Below are positions 1 to 8,311 of a DNA stretch of 64,000 bases, piece by piece. Positions within the stretch are counted from its first letter, which is position 1. Each line of letters starts with the position of its first letter. Origin of the DNA: Pseudomonadota bacterium (lineage in GTDB: Bacteria > Pseudomonadota > Gammaproteobacteria > Steroidobacterales > JBCBZW01); contig JBCCWS010000002.1 of NCBI GenBank assembly GCA_039193195.1, positions 1 to 64,000 on the forward strand, given 5' to 3'. The position numbers were made by a program, and so were the translations under genes. The notes beneath the pieces are model-generated. The model saw nothing but the letters and a program-made list of their open reading frames with translations. It searched no databases and had not been told where the DNA came from.

Positions 1-790
1 GAAAGTGCTGTGTCGTAACACCTTTCTAACACATCGAGGGCCTTCTTCTCTTTTGGCTCATGAATAATCCAGGCTAGCTAGGCACTAGATCAAAGAGCAA
101 ACCTCGTTACCAGGCAGTTTCTCAACCTACCTTGCAACAACACTCAAACACTGGGTTGCGGCAGCATTCTTCGATGAAGAGCATGAAGCGGACTGAGCGC
201 ATATGCGAGTGATTTGGAGTCCTCTCAACTAAAACATCCTTGCGATGTTCACTTGGCAAAGGCGCACTTGTGTGTAGCCCAACGTCACGTAGGTTCCCTG
301 GACCAGGAGTAACTAAGCGGTCGCGTTTGCGCGCGCCGACCTCGGCCAGCGACCAGCCCCAGCCAGCACTTCGATCGCCTTTCCAACGGTGGGCTTGGTG
401 ACCTAGAGCATCACATGACTAGTGGCATGGTGATCACTGGATGCTTGGGTAATCGCTCGCCGAGACGGCCCTATCGCGTCAAGTGTAGCGGCTTCCAACT
501 GGCCCCACCTACCAAGCCGGAGTCTCCACATGGCGCGGTCTTACAAGTCGCCGAGGAGCCGAATATCCGGTTGCTTGATCGCGTCTACCCGAATGACCAT
601 GGAAACTCCATGGTGGGAGACTCAAGTCGGTCATGCCTTAGATGATTGATAGACTGCCGAACTGGTAGATTGCGTATTCGCCGTTATCGATGGGCGCTAG
701 GGGTATCGAACCTAGTAGCGTTCCGCGCATTCAACCGGGGCGATGTAGCGCACCGTCGATCGTCCCCTTCGAGCTCTGATCCCCGAAAGC
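1..790. other. Intergenic stretch at window edge
   Basis: I see no convincing gene on either strand. The short open frames here lack family signatures and good ribosome binding sites. The right end is the 3' side of the minus-strand gene that ends at 791. Confidence 0.5.
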
Positions 791-3700
791 TCAAGGCCTG
801 GCAGAGCACACGTTGGCGATACCGCTGGGTCCGGGTGGCGAGAACAGATCTGCGCGCGCGATACGCAGGTCGCGCCCGTTGACGACGCCGTCGCCGTTCA
901 GATCCGCGTCTTCGTTAGCCGATTGCAGCGCTGCCCGAATCAGGGCGAGGTCCTGGAGGTTGACCAGGCAGTCGTTGTTGATGTCTGCATCGCAAAAGTT
1001 GCCGATACCGTCGCCATCGGTATCTCGCTGGTTGGGGTTGCGCTGGTAGAGGCAGTTGTCCGAAAAGCCGTTCACACCGTCGGCGTCGCAGTCTGCTTCC
1101 AGGACGATGGTGTATTGCACCTGAAGGTCGGCCTCGGCCGCCTCGAGGAGCACGCCATCCTCGTACTTCTCGATGACGATTACGCCGCCCTCCGTCAGCG
1201 GGGTCGGCGTGATCACTCGGTAGTTCACACCGGATGCCTCAGGGGTCTCAATGGCGCCTTCGGTGCCGGTGCCGACGCTCTCGAGCGTGATCGTGGCGAG
1301 ATCGTAGGACCAGGTAGGATCACTCCGCTCGGCCTGACCTAACGGTTGAAGTAGCCCGTCACTGAGGACCGTATCGGCATCGACGAGAACTTGACCCGCG
1401 ATCAGGGATAGACGCAGATCGTACAGATCTTCGGCCGCGCTTTCGTCGCAGGCGAGAGTGGTCCAGTCGAGCACCAGCTTGCTGATGCCATCGAGGGTGG
1501 GCTGCGTCAACTCGAGTACCGTAGTGTAACGCAGGCGATTCGGTATACGCACATCGTCCATCATGTAGCGCGTCAGGAAGCTGTCGAACAACCCGCGGTT
1601 CTCCGCCTGCCACGGGTCCACTAGGGGGAAGTCTGTCGCGCGCGTATTGCCAGCGACGTAAGCGTTGCCCTGCTGATCGAGGGTGAGTCCCCAGGACACG
1701 TTGTCGTCGCCGGCACCTCCTAGGAGTGTGGAGAACAAGGCGCTACGTCCAGCGGGATCGAGCACGGTGAGGTACGCATCGTCCAGCGAGATGGCGATGA
1801 CTTGGAGAGGAGCGCCGATTCCGCCCGCTTGGAAGTTACCGACGGAAGTAGGTTCGATGGCGGTGACGGGTTTCGCGTCGAGCGTGAGTGGCAGGCGGCC
1901 TACGGCACCATCCTGGTAGGTATAGGCCATGCCCCCTTGGTCATCGACGGCGAAGATGCGTGCCGGTGAGCCGTTCAGGGGGCGCTGAACGTAGACACTG
2001 CGCGTTCGGGCCGGTTGCTCATCGAGGTCGATGGGCGCGGCGAAGGTGCCGTCCCCCGCATTGAGGTAGAGACGATTCGGCGCGCCGTCATTGCCCACGG
2101 CCAAGTCCAGATCACCGTCGTCATCCACATCCTCGACGTAGATCGCGCGAGTGGGATCGGCCTCATTGCCGATGAAGGTAGCGGGCGCAAAGCCCTCTTC
2201 TTCACTCAGGTTGAAGTACACCGCGTTGAGTTGGCCGTCGTTGCCCTCGATGACGTCCGCTCTACCATCGCCATTCAGGTCGCCCCAAGCGAGGACGACG
2301 GTAGCCGTGCTCTCACTCCCAGGAAATATAGCTTCCGCCGGACCCGGTTCCCCGCCCGTGCCGGCGAAGAAGAGGTTGGGTTGCAGGTAGTTGCCGAGCA
2401 CGATGTCGTCTTGGCTGAGGTCGAGGCGATCGAGGAGTCGGGCGACCACAACGGCGCGCGAATCGCGGATCTCGTCGCCGAGGATGTAGGCCTCGAAGGG
2501 GGTCGCGCTGGGATCGTGGATGTAGACCCGAGAGGGGGCATCGTTGTTGGCAGCGACGATCCCGGCGTTGCCGGGGAAGATCTCGCCCGTGCCGAAGATG
2601 GCGATGTCGTGAGTCGCGTCTTGCGTCGTACCGAGTTCAACCGAGCGCAGAAACTCAGAGGTTGAGGTATCGAAGTAGTACGCGCGGTTCTGTCCCCCAT
2701 TGGCCGCCGCGATCAGCGTTTCCGTGCCATTCGTGAGGGGGTTGGTGAAAAACGGCGTCGACGCTAGTGCGCGGCTGTCCTCGTTCTGCTCAGGCAGTAC
2801 CGGCGGATTGAGCGCGGCGGCCGCAGTTCGCTCCGCCTGCACCGGGGCGACGAGCGGAAAGTCGAGGGAGCCGGCCGAGGCGGCGAGGTAGATCTTGCCC
2901 TCCTCGTCCACTTCCATGCCCCAGCCTTCGTCGAAGTCGTTCCCGCCCAGGTAGGTACTGAAGAGCAGGCGACTGGCATCTGGTGAGACGCGCGCAGCAA
3001 GCGCGTCTCTGCCCCCCCCGAACGCTCCCTGGAAGGCGCCGAAGGTGGTCGGGAAGTCGTTGGATTCCGTGCTCCCGGCGATCACCCGCGAACCGTCCGG
3101 AAGCAGGCGTACCTGCTGGGCGAAGTCAGCGCTCGTGCCGCCGAGCAGCGTGGAGGATAGGATCAGCGTGCCGTCAGCCGAGAAATGCGTTAGATGGATG
3201 TCCTCGAGGCCCGCCAGGAGGCCCTGCAGCGCGTCGGCGGAGACTGGGAAATCGGTGGAGGCGGTGAAGCCTACAACATGCACCGAGCCATCGGCCGCCA
3301 CGGCGATGCCTCGACCGTTGTCGCGCTGATTGGCACCGAAGCAGAAGGCGTAATCGATCTCTCCCTGGGCGTCGAACTTGGCCAGGTAACCATCGCCCAA
3401 GAAGCCGTCGTTGTCCGTGGAGAGGCAGGCACGACCGTCTAGCGCCTGGGTGGCTGGAAAGTCACTGGCGGCAGTCTCGCCGGTGACGTAGATAGCGCCG
3501 GCGTCATCGATGACCACGTCTCGTGCGAAGTCGAAGCCAGAGCCCCTCTCGTCGTCGATATCGGCGCCACCCAGGTAGGTAGAGAAGACCAGTTGGTCGC
3601 CCTCGCCGCTCAATTTGGTGACGAAGGAATCCGAATCGAAGAATCCCCCGCCCCGGAACTCGGACTGATAGGCATTAAGAGTGGGAAAATCCGCGGAAGC

Positions 3701-4759
3701 AGTGTAGCCCGCGACGACGATAGCGCCGTCCCCATCGAGCGCGACGGACCAGATGTTCTCTTCGCCGCTGCCGCCAAGGTAGGTGGCGAATTCGAGCGTT
3801 TGGCCGTCTGGCGAAAATCGCGCGATGTACCCGTCTAGATCCCCGGCGTTTTCGCCGGGCGGAAGTGCATCCTCCAAGGGCAGGTCCACCGACCGCGTAT
3901 CGCCGACGATGATGATGCCGCCATCGGGCGCGACATGCAGGTCGGTACCGATGTCGTTATCGCCGCCACCGAAGTAGGTGGAGAGCGTAATCTGGGGATC
4001 AATGACCAGCGCGGTTCGCTCATCGTAGCGGCTGACGGTGAAGGCGACCGTGCCATCCTCGCGCGCCGCGAACTGCCCTTCGACAGCGATCTGCTCGCCT
4101 GCGACCGACTGGTAGATGACCGGCGCCGCGTGGGTGTACTGCACGCCATCGTTGCCCTGTAGCAGCAGCTCACCGCGCTGACCGAGCGTGACCTGCTCGA
4201 CCCCGTCGAACGCTAGGCGAATATCATCGACCTGGCCTCCCGGGGCGATGAGAAAGTCGTAGCGTAGTTCACCGTCTTCGAGCGTATAGAGCACGTCGAT
4301 ACCCGGGTACACCTCGGCGTAGCGAACGCTCGCGTAGTGATCGAGGTTGCTGATCCAACGGTCAGGGTCCGCGCCGCGAAGGTAGTGGCTCTTGCCGCTC
4401 AGGCGCTCCACCGGTCGGGATAGCGCCTGCGGATACGCATCGACGAGCTGCATGCGGATGAGGGTCTCGTGCGGCAGCGGCCGTTCGGCGCCTGAAGGCT
4501 CTGGGACGTACCCACGGTGTCGACCGTGGCGAAAGTGCACTTCGTGCGCCTCCAGGAACGCGTCATAGCCGGAGGCGCGCACGACATAATCGATATCCAC
4601 GGGTGACTGCCCGGCGTTCGGCTCGATGAACGTCAAAGCGCCAGGACCGGTGGCCGCAGCCACCGAACTCCCACAGATACCGGCAATCACCGCAAGGAGT
4701 GCCATTGACCGTCGCGTACCCGGGCGAACAGGGCTTGCATAGTCGGGGAGCTTCACCAT
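791..4759 (-). CDS. Secreted SBBP-repeat/FG-GAP protein with C-terminal type 3 and dockerin-like calcium repeats
   Basis: A predicted exported 1,322-residue protein. Residues 1-36 form a Sec signal peptide (basic start, hydrophobic core, SSVAAA cleavage region). An N-terminal module follows with FIEPNAGQ, as in proteins carrying SBBP beta-propeller repeats. SBBP-type repeats recur (STYLGG and ADFP motifs) from about residue 260 to 640 and again near 1030-1090. Between them are FG-GAP-like blades with DxNGDGxxD calcium loops. The C-terminus has a thrombospondin type 3-like DTDGDGIGNFCD motif and a dockerin-like duplicated calcium loop (INNDCLVNLQDL and LNGDGVVNGRDL). GAGAGAAG just upstream of the ATG supports the start. 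A role in adhesion or surface display is inference; no cohesin partner is visible here. Confidence 0.85.
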   Translation of the reverse strand: MVKLPDYASPVRPGTRRSMALLAVIAGICGSSVAAATGPGALTFIEPNAGQSPVDIDYVVRASGYDAFLEAHEVHFRHGRHRGYVPEPSGAERPLPHETLIRMQLVDAYPQALSRPVERLSGKSHYLRGADPDRWISNLDHYASVRYAEVYPGIDVLYTLEDGELRYDFLIAPGGQVDDIRLAFDGVEQVTLGQRGELLLQGNDGVQYTHAAPVIYQSVAGEQIAVEGQFAAREDGTVAFTVSRYDERTALVIDPQITLSTYFGGGDNDIGTDLHVAPDGGIIIVGDTRSVDLPLEDALPPGENAGDLDGYIARFSPDGQTLEFATYLGGSGEENIWSVALDGDGAIVVAGYTASADFPTLNAYQSEFRGGGFFDSDSFVTKLSGEGDQLVFSTYLGGADIDDERGSGFDFARDVVIDDAGAIYVTGETAASDFPATQALDGRACLSTDNDGFLGDGYLAKFDAQGEIDYAFCFGANQRDNGRGIAVAADGSVHVVGFTASTDFPVSADALQGLLAGLEDIHLTHFSADGTLILSSTLLGGTSADFAQQVRLLPDGSRVIAGSTESNDFPTTFGAFQGAFGGGRDALAARVSPDASRLLFSTYLGGNDFDEGWGMEVDEEGKIYLAASAGSLDFPLVAPVQAERTAAAALNPPVLPEQNEDSRALASTPFFTNPLTNGTETLIAAANGGQNRAYYFDTSTSEFLRSVELGTTQDATHDIAIFGTGEIFPGNAGIVAANNDAPSRVYIHDPSATPFEAYILGDEIRDSRAVVVARLLDRLDLSQDDIVLGNYLQPNLFFAGTGGEPGPAEAIFPGSESTATVVLAWGDLNGDGRADVIEGNDGQLNAVYFNLSEEEGFAPATFIGNEADPTRAIYVEDVDDDGDLDLAVGNDGAPNRLYLNAGDGTFAAPIDLDEQPARTRSVYVQRPLNGSPARIFAVDDQGGMAYTYQDGAVGRLPLTLDAKPVTAIEPTSVGNFQAGGIGAPLQVIAISLDDAYLTVLDPAGRSALFSTLLGGAGDDNVSWGLTLDQQGNAYVAGNTRATDFPLVDPWQAENRGLFDSFLTRYMMDDVRIPNRLRYTTVLELTQPTLDGISKLVLDWTTLACDESAAEDLYDLRLSLIAGQVLVDADTVLSDGLLQPLGQAERSDPTWSYDLATITLESVGTGTEGAIETPEASGVNYRVITPTPLTEGGVIVIEKYEDGVLLEAAEADLQVQYTIVLEADCDADGVNGFSDNCLYQRNPNQRDTDGDGIGNFCDADINNDCLVNLQDLALIRAALQSANEDADLNGDGVVNGRDLRIARADLFSPPGPSGIANVCSARP

Positions 4760-5180
4760 GAACTTCTCTCGTGATCAAACGGGAGGCGCAGGCTACGCAC
4801 TCATGTAGCTAGAGGCAAATCCCTTGCCCTGCGGCCGGGTAAGGATCGCCGCTTGGAGGGGGGTGGGGTACGTTCGCGACACTTCTCGCATCGCCCCACC
4901 CAACGATGTCAACACAGTTATTCCATTAGGTTCATGGCTCTCCGAACCCACCGCTGCCGCCACTCATCTCCCCATTCATTGTCGGCACCGCCAGACCTTC
5001 TCTCGTCCCGCCCGGCAACTCCTTTGTGATCCTTTCTTCCGTGCGCGGCGGCATCGGGGATTGCTAGCACCACTCCTGCCCGAAATCGGCCACAAGGGCC
5101 CGTCCACTCACAGCCATGAAGATGGCCCTGCAGCACGCTGAAGCGCGATCTGCATTAAGTACATTCGCGCGTTGAACGCA
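4760..5180. other. Intergenic region without a recognised gene
   Basis: This is the upstream region of the SBBP/dockerin gene and the downstream region of the EthD-like gene. Short frames here have no family features. I see no clear promoter consensus or terminator hairpin. Confidence 0.5.
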
Positions 5181-5543
5181 CTAGAACTCCACCTCTTTCA
5201 CGATGAAAGCGCACGATCTGGAATGATCGATGAAGTTGGTTTCATCGGCCACTAGCTTCGGACCCAACTCGGTCATTTCCGTCGACCCCATTGCTTCCAT
5301 CAGATCTTCTTCTGACGCAAACCACACCTCGGCAATCCCATCGTATTCCTCGGCCATGCCACGGGACTCTCTCATGCCATCGTTCAACGGACTGGGCAGC
5401 GTGTGGGACTGAACGTACTTCTGGGTTCTCATGATGGCCCCATTCTCCATGAAGAACGGACCGTGACGATGCCGCCAATAATCCTGGAACGCTTCGCGTG
5501 ACAAATCAGATCGGCGCCTTAGGCACATGATGAGTTTGATCAT
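5181..5543 (-). CDS. EthD-domain protein (dimeric alpha/beta barrel)
   Basis: A 120-residue protein beginning MIKLIMCLRRR. It has the EthD hallmark of an N-terminal beta strand followed by LSREAFQDYWRHRHGP, and a second half with YDGIAEVWFASEEDL. EthD-like proteins belong to the dimeric alpha/beta-barrel superfamily and are found with ring-degradation or ether-degradation systems, but many have no assigned reaction. I chose the internal ATG at 5543 because the family begins at this MIKL strand; the frame extends 25 codons further upstream without family character. No catabolic partner genes are nearby, so the substrate cannot be inferred. Confidence 0.8.
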   Translation of the reverse strand: MIKLIMCLRRRSDLSREAFQDYWRHRHGPFFMENGAIMRTQKYVQSHTLPSPLNDGMRESRGMAEEYDGIAEVWFASEEDLMEAMGSTEMTELGPKLVADETNFIDHSRSCAFIVKEVEF

Positions 5544-5684
5544 CGGGGCTACTCTTGTTGCCAGGGTAATGGGCGCTTGAGCGCCATGTGCTTTAGGAGC
5601 TCCTGGCCATGGGATCACGACCAGATGCGAACGCCCTGGTGGTCACGGGCGATCATCGCGCCCTCTGTCGAGGGTAGCGCGGTG

Positions 5685-6113
5685 TCAGTCCTGCGCCGCA
5701 CCCTGCTCCTCCACTTCAGGCAGCAGCCCGTGCAGCACCAGTCGGTAGTAGGACACAGCGCCGACGATACGATCGTTCTCGATCACAGGCGCGTTGCTGA
5801 TGCCGAAGTTTTCGAACAGACGCGCGCAGTGGCGTATCTCCATGTCGGGACGCACCGAAAGCACAGGCTTGGCCATGATCTCGTTGACGCTCACCCGTTC
5901 CGGCGCCCTGTCCTTGGCCAGCACCTGCTTGGCGATATCCGAGAACAGCAGCATGCCGTACTCGTCTGTATCGTCCCGACGCTTCACGAACAAGCTGGTG
6001 GCCTTCACCTTCTTCATGATCTTAAGGGCTGACATGACGTCCAGTCGCCCGTCGATCTCCGTTACGTCCGTACGCATGCAGTTACGCACAGGACCCCAGT
6101 TTTGCCTGCTCAC
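5685..6113 (-). CDS. CBS-domain protein, last gene of the DUF1538/PII operon
   Basis: A 142-residue protein made almost entirely of a pair of CBS motifs (residues about 10-70 and 75-135). Typical motif residues include VSVNEIMAKPVLSVRPDMEI and ISNAPVIENDRIVGAVS. CBS pairs commonly bind adenine nucleotides and regulate linked transporters or enzymes. The GTG start overlaps the stop of the PII-like gene in a GTGA junction, so translation is probably coupled. As the last of four tightly packed genes, it is likely a second regulator of the DUF1538 membrane proteins. That role is inferred from context, not shown by the sequence. Confidence 0.85.
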   Translation of the reverse strand: MSRQNWGPVRNCMRTDVTEIDGRLDVMSALKIMKKVKATSLFVKRRDDTDEYGMLLFSDIAKQVLAKDRAPERVSVNEIMAKPVLSVRPDMEIRHCARLFENFGISNAPVIENDRIVGAVSYYRLVLHGLLPEVEEQGAAQD

Positions 6114-6460
6114 AGGTTGTCCTCCACAAGATCTTCTAGTTCTTTTGCTTGATGCATCACGCCCACGGCGTCCTCCACGTCCACAGAAACAGCGATCCCT
6201 GTTCCCGGCTTCGAATCGAATTCGCCCACCTGGGCGATATGCTCGAGAATGTGTCGACTCAGGTGTTCCTCCACCAGCAGCATCAGCACATCGCGTTGGC
6301 TCGCAAGGGTCAGGCCGAAGAAGGTCTTGTGCTCCTTCAGCCCCTCCCCGCGGGCATTACTGATCAAGGTACAACCGGTGGCACCGGCCTCGCGGGCGGC
6401 CTGCATGACCGCTTCAGTCTTCGAGTCCTCGACGAAGGCGATGATGAGCTTAAAGTGCAT
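6110..6460 (-). CDS. PII-like signalling protein (P-II family regulator)
   Basis: A 116-residue protein with the PII fold pattern. It starts MHFKLIIAFVEDSKTEAVMQAAREAGATGCT, which is the first beta-alpha unit. It continues with a T-loop-like region (NARGEGLKEHKTFFGL) and a second half (VLMLLVEEHLSRHILEHIAQ, then GTGIAVSVDVEDAVGV). The canonical GlnB/GlnK uridylylation tyrosine context is absent, so it fits the divergent PII-like group associated with transporters rather than GlnK. The ATG at 6460 has a GGGGGAG Shine-Dalgarno sequence, and the gene start overlaps the end of the preceding DUF1538 gene by 11 bases. It probably gates the DUF1538 transporter-like pair. Confidence 0.85.
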   Translation of the reverse strand: MHFKLIIAFVEDSKTEAVMQAAREAGATGCTLISNARGEGLKEHKTFFGLTLASQRDVLMLLVEEHLSRHILEHIAQVGEFDSKPGTGIAVSVDVEDAVGVMHQAKELEDLVEDNL

Positions 6461-7247
6461 GAGGTTGCTCCCCCTTGGGCTTTCGACGTTCGCGGTACTC
6501 GGCGAGTTGACCGTAGCCGAGCACGGTGATGATCGGAAACAGGCTGGCAAAGGCGACCAGGCCGAAGCCATCGAGAAGAGGGCTGCGCCCCGGCACGGCT
6601 TCAGCCAGTCCGAGGCCAAGCGCCGTGATCAGCGGCACGGTCACCGTTGAGGTCGTGACGCCACCAGAGTCGTAGGCGAGGGGCACGATCAGCTTCGGTG
6701 CGCGCACGGTTTGCACCATCACCACAAGGTAGCCTGCCGCGATGAAGTAGTGCAGTGGCAGGCCGCTGATGATCCGATAGCACCCGAGGCTGACGCCGAC
6801 GCCCACACCGAGCGCCACGGCGATCCGCAGACCTAACACCCCGATCGCACCGGCCGACACGCTGTTGGCCTTCATCGACACCGCGATGAGCGACGGCTCC
6901 GCCATGGTGGTGCTAAAACCGACCGCGGCGGCGAAGATGTACACCCAGTAGAAGTCCCACCAAGTGATGTCGCTAGCAGCTGCCTTACCCGCCGAGGCGA
7001 GCAGGAACTCAGGGTCCGTCAGCTGCCCGGCCATCAAGCGGCCGAGAGGAAACAGGGACATCTCCAGCCCCTGCAGGAACAGGCCGAGCCCCAGCAGCAC
7101 GAAGACGAAACCGAGAACGATACGCCCGCTATTCGGCGGTCGCCCACCGGCGACCACGCACTGGAACAGCAGCAAGAACACGGCGATGGGTAGCACGTCG
7201 ATGGCGCTTCCGGCAATGCTGTCCAGCGTTGAAGTCAATACTTCCAT
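6450..7247 (-). CDS. DUF1538 integral membrane protein (second copy)
   Basis: A 265-residue polytopic membrane protein of the DUF1538 family. The family signature AYDSGGVTTSTVTVPLITALGLGLA is present as two adjacent motifs near residue 190. The rest alternates long hydrophobic helices with short loops, including FSTTMAEPSLIAV. The family is regarded as transporter-like, with no substrate established that I know of. Its ATG overlaps the stop of the first DUF1538 gene by one base (TGATG), indicating translational coupling and probably a heteromeric complex. The C-terminal tail is basic (EYRERRKPKGEQ). An in-frame upstream extension is an arginine-rich artefact inside the first DUF1538 gene. Confidence 0.85.
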   Translation of the reverse strand: MEVLTSTLDSIAGSAIDVLPIAVFLLLFQCVVAGGRPPNSGRIVLGFVFVLLGLGLFLQGLEMSLFPLGRLMAGQLTDPEFLLASAGKAAASDITWWDFYWVYIFAAAVGFSTTMAEPSLIAVSMKANSVSAGAIGVLGLRIAVALGVGVGVSLGCYRIISGLPLHYFIAAGYLVVMVQTVRAPKLIVPLAYDSGGVTTSTVTVPLITALGLGLAEAVPGRSPLLDGFGLVAFASLFPIITVLGYGQLAEYRERRKPKGEQPHAL

Positions 7248-7981
7248 CAGGTGATTATTCCGTAAACCAACACGAAGAGTATCGGCGTCAGCGACGCGAA
7301 GGCAATCAAGCCGAAGCCGTCGAGCATGGGGTTGCGCCCCTGAAGCGAGCTGGCGAGACCCACGCCCAGGGCCGTCACCAAGGGCACGGTGACCGTGGAC
7401 GTGGTCACGCCTCCCGCATCGTAGGCGATACCGATGATCTCCTTCGGCGCCAGACCGGTCAGGAACACCACCAAGAGGTAGCCACCAATAATCAACACGG
7501 GAAGGGACCAGTCGATCAGGATACGGAACACGCCGATCACCAACGCCACGCCGACAGCTAGCGCCACGGTAAGGCGCAGACCATCGGCGTAGGCCTGCAT
7601 GGCGTCGAGGCTCCGCTCGATGGCACCCGCCTCGGCGGCTACCAGGGCAGCTTCCTCGGCAACGGCGATCAGCGCGGGCTCCGCCACGGTGGTACCGAAG
7701 CCCAGCACGAACGCGAAGGCAATCAGCCAATACACGCTACCCTTGCGAGCGAGCGAGTGGGCGAGTCCCTCACCGATCGGAAACAGGGCTAACTTCAGCC
7801 CGAAGAGAAAGCACGCGAGGCCCGCCACCACCAAGACCGCGCCAGTCAGGATGGCGCCCAGGCTCTCTACCGGCTGGCGGATCACGAAGAGCTGGAACGC
7901 GAGCACGACGGCGACGATCGGCAGCAGATCCCGTGTCGCATCGGCCGCGTCTTTCAGCAGGGCTTGGAGGATTTCTTTCAC
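7247..7981 (-). CDS. DUF1538 integral membrane protein (first copy)
   Basis: Paralogue of the next gene. It contains the same AYDAGGVTTSTVTVPLVTALGVG motif and FGTTVAEPALIAVAEEA, among roughly seven hydrophobic segments. I favour the GTG at 7981 (VKEILQALLKD) because GAGG lies seven bases upstream and family homology begins there. In-frame ATGs further up (8140, 8110, 8098) would add a non-conserved, proline-rich extension. This is the first gene of the four-gene operon with the second DUF1538, the PII-like and the CBS proteins, and it is divergent from the kinase gene at 8312. Two DUF1538 units in tandem resemble an inverted-repeat transporter split over two genes; this is inference. Confidence 0.8.
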   Translation of the reverse strand: MKEILQALLKDAADATRDLLPIVAVVLAFQLFVIRQPVESLGAILTGAVLVVAGLACFLFGLKLALFPIGEGLAHSLARKGSVYWLIAFAFVLGFGTTVAEPALIAVAEEAALVAAEAGAIERSLDAMQAYADGLRLTVALAVGVALVIGVFRILIDWSLPVLIIGGYLLVVFLTGLAPKEIIGIAYDAGGVTTSTVTVPLVTALGVGLASSLQGRNPMLDGFGLIAFASLTPILFVLVYGIIT

Positions 7982-8311
7982 GGGGACGCCTCGTCGACCT
8001 GCTTCCAGTGTAGCCGTGACCCGCGGCTCTACAAAGGGCGACGGCAACTCGGGCAGTTGGAGGCCAGGCTGCTCAGACCCCTCTTGGCCGCAAGTCATCG
8101 GAGAGGGCATCGTGATCCGCACAGATGACGCGGCGGGCAACAGCTGCGAGACAACAGCCCGATCTGACGCAATCAGAGGGGACGGGCATGGGTCTCATCG
8201 CGCAGCGCAAGAATCATCTCCACCACACGACCACTGGTCGTGTGTGCCGGTTTCATCTGAGATTCGTTGACCTGTGCCAACACCTAAGGAATAAAATCGC
8301 GCTCGATCGAG

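Noticed and set aside
690..722. T-arm-like sequence (GGTTCGATACC on the minus strand)
   Set aside because: No acceptor stem or anticodon arm at the right distances. It may be a tRNA scrap or chance.
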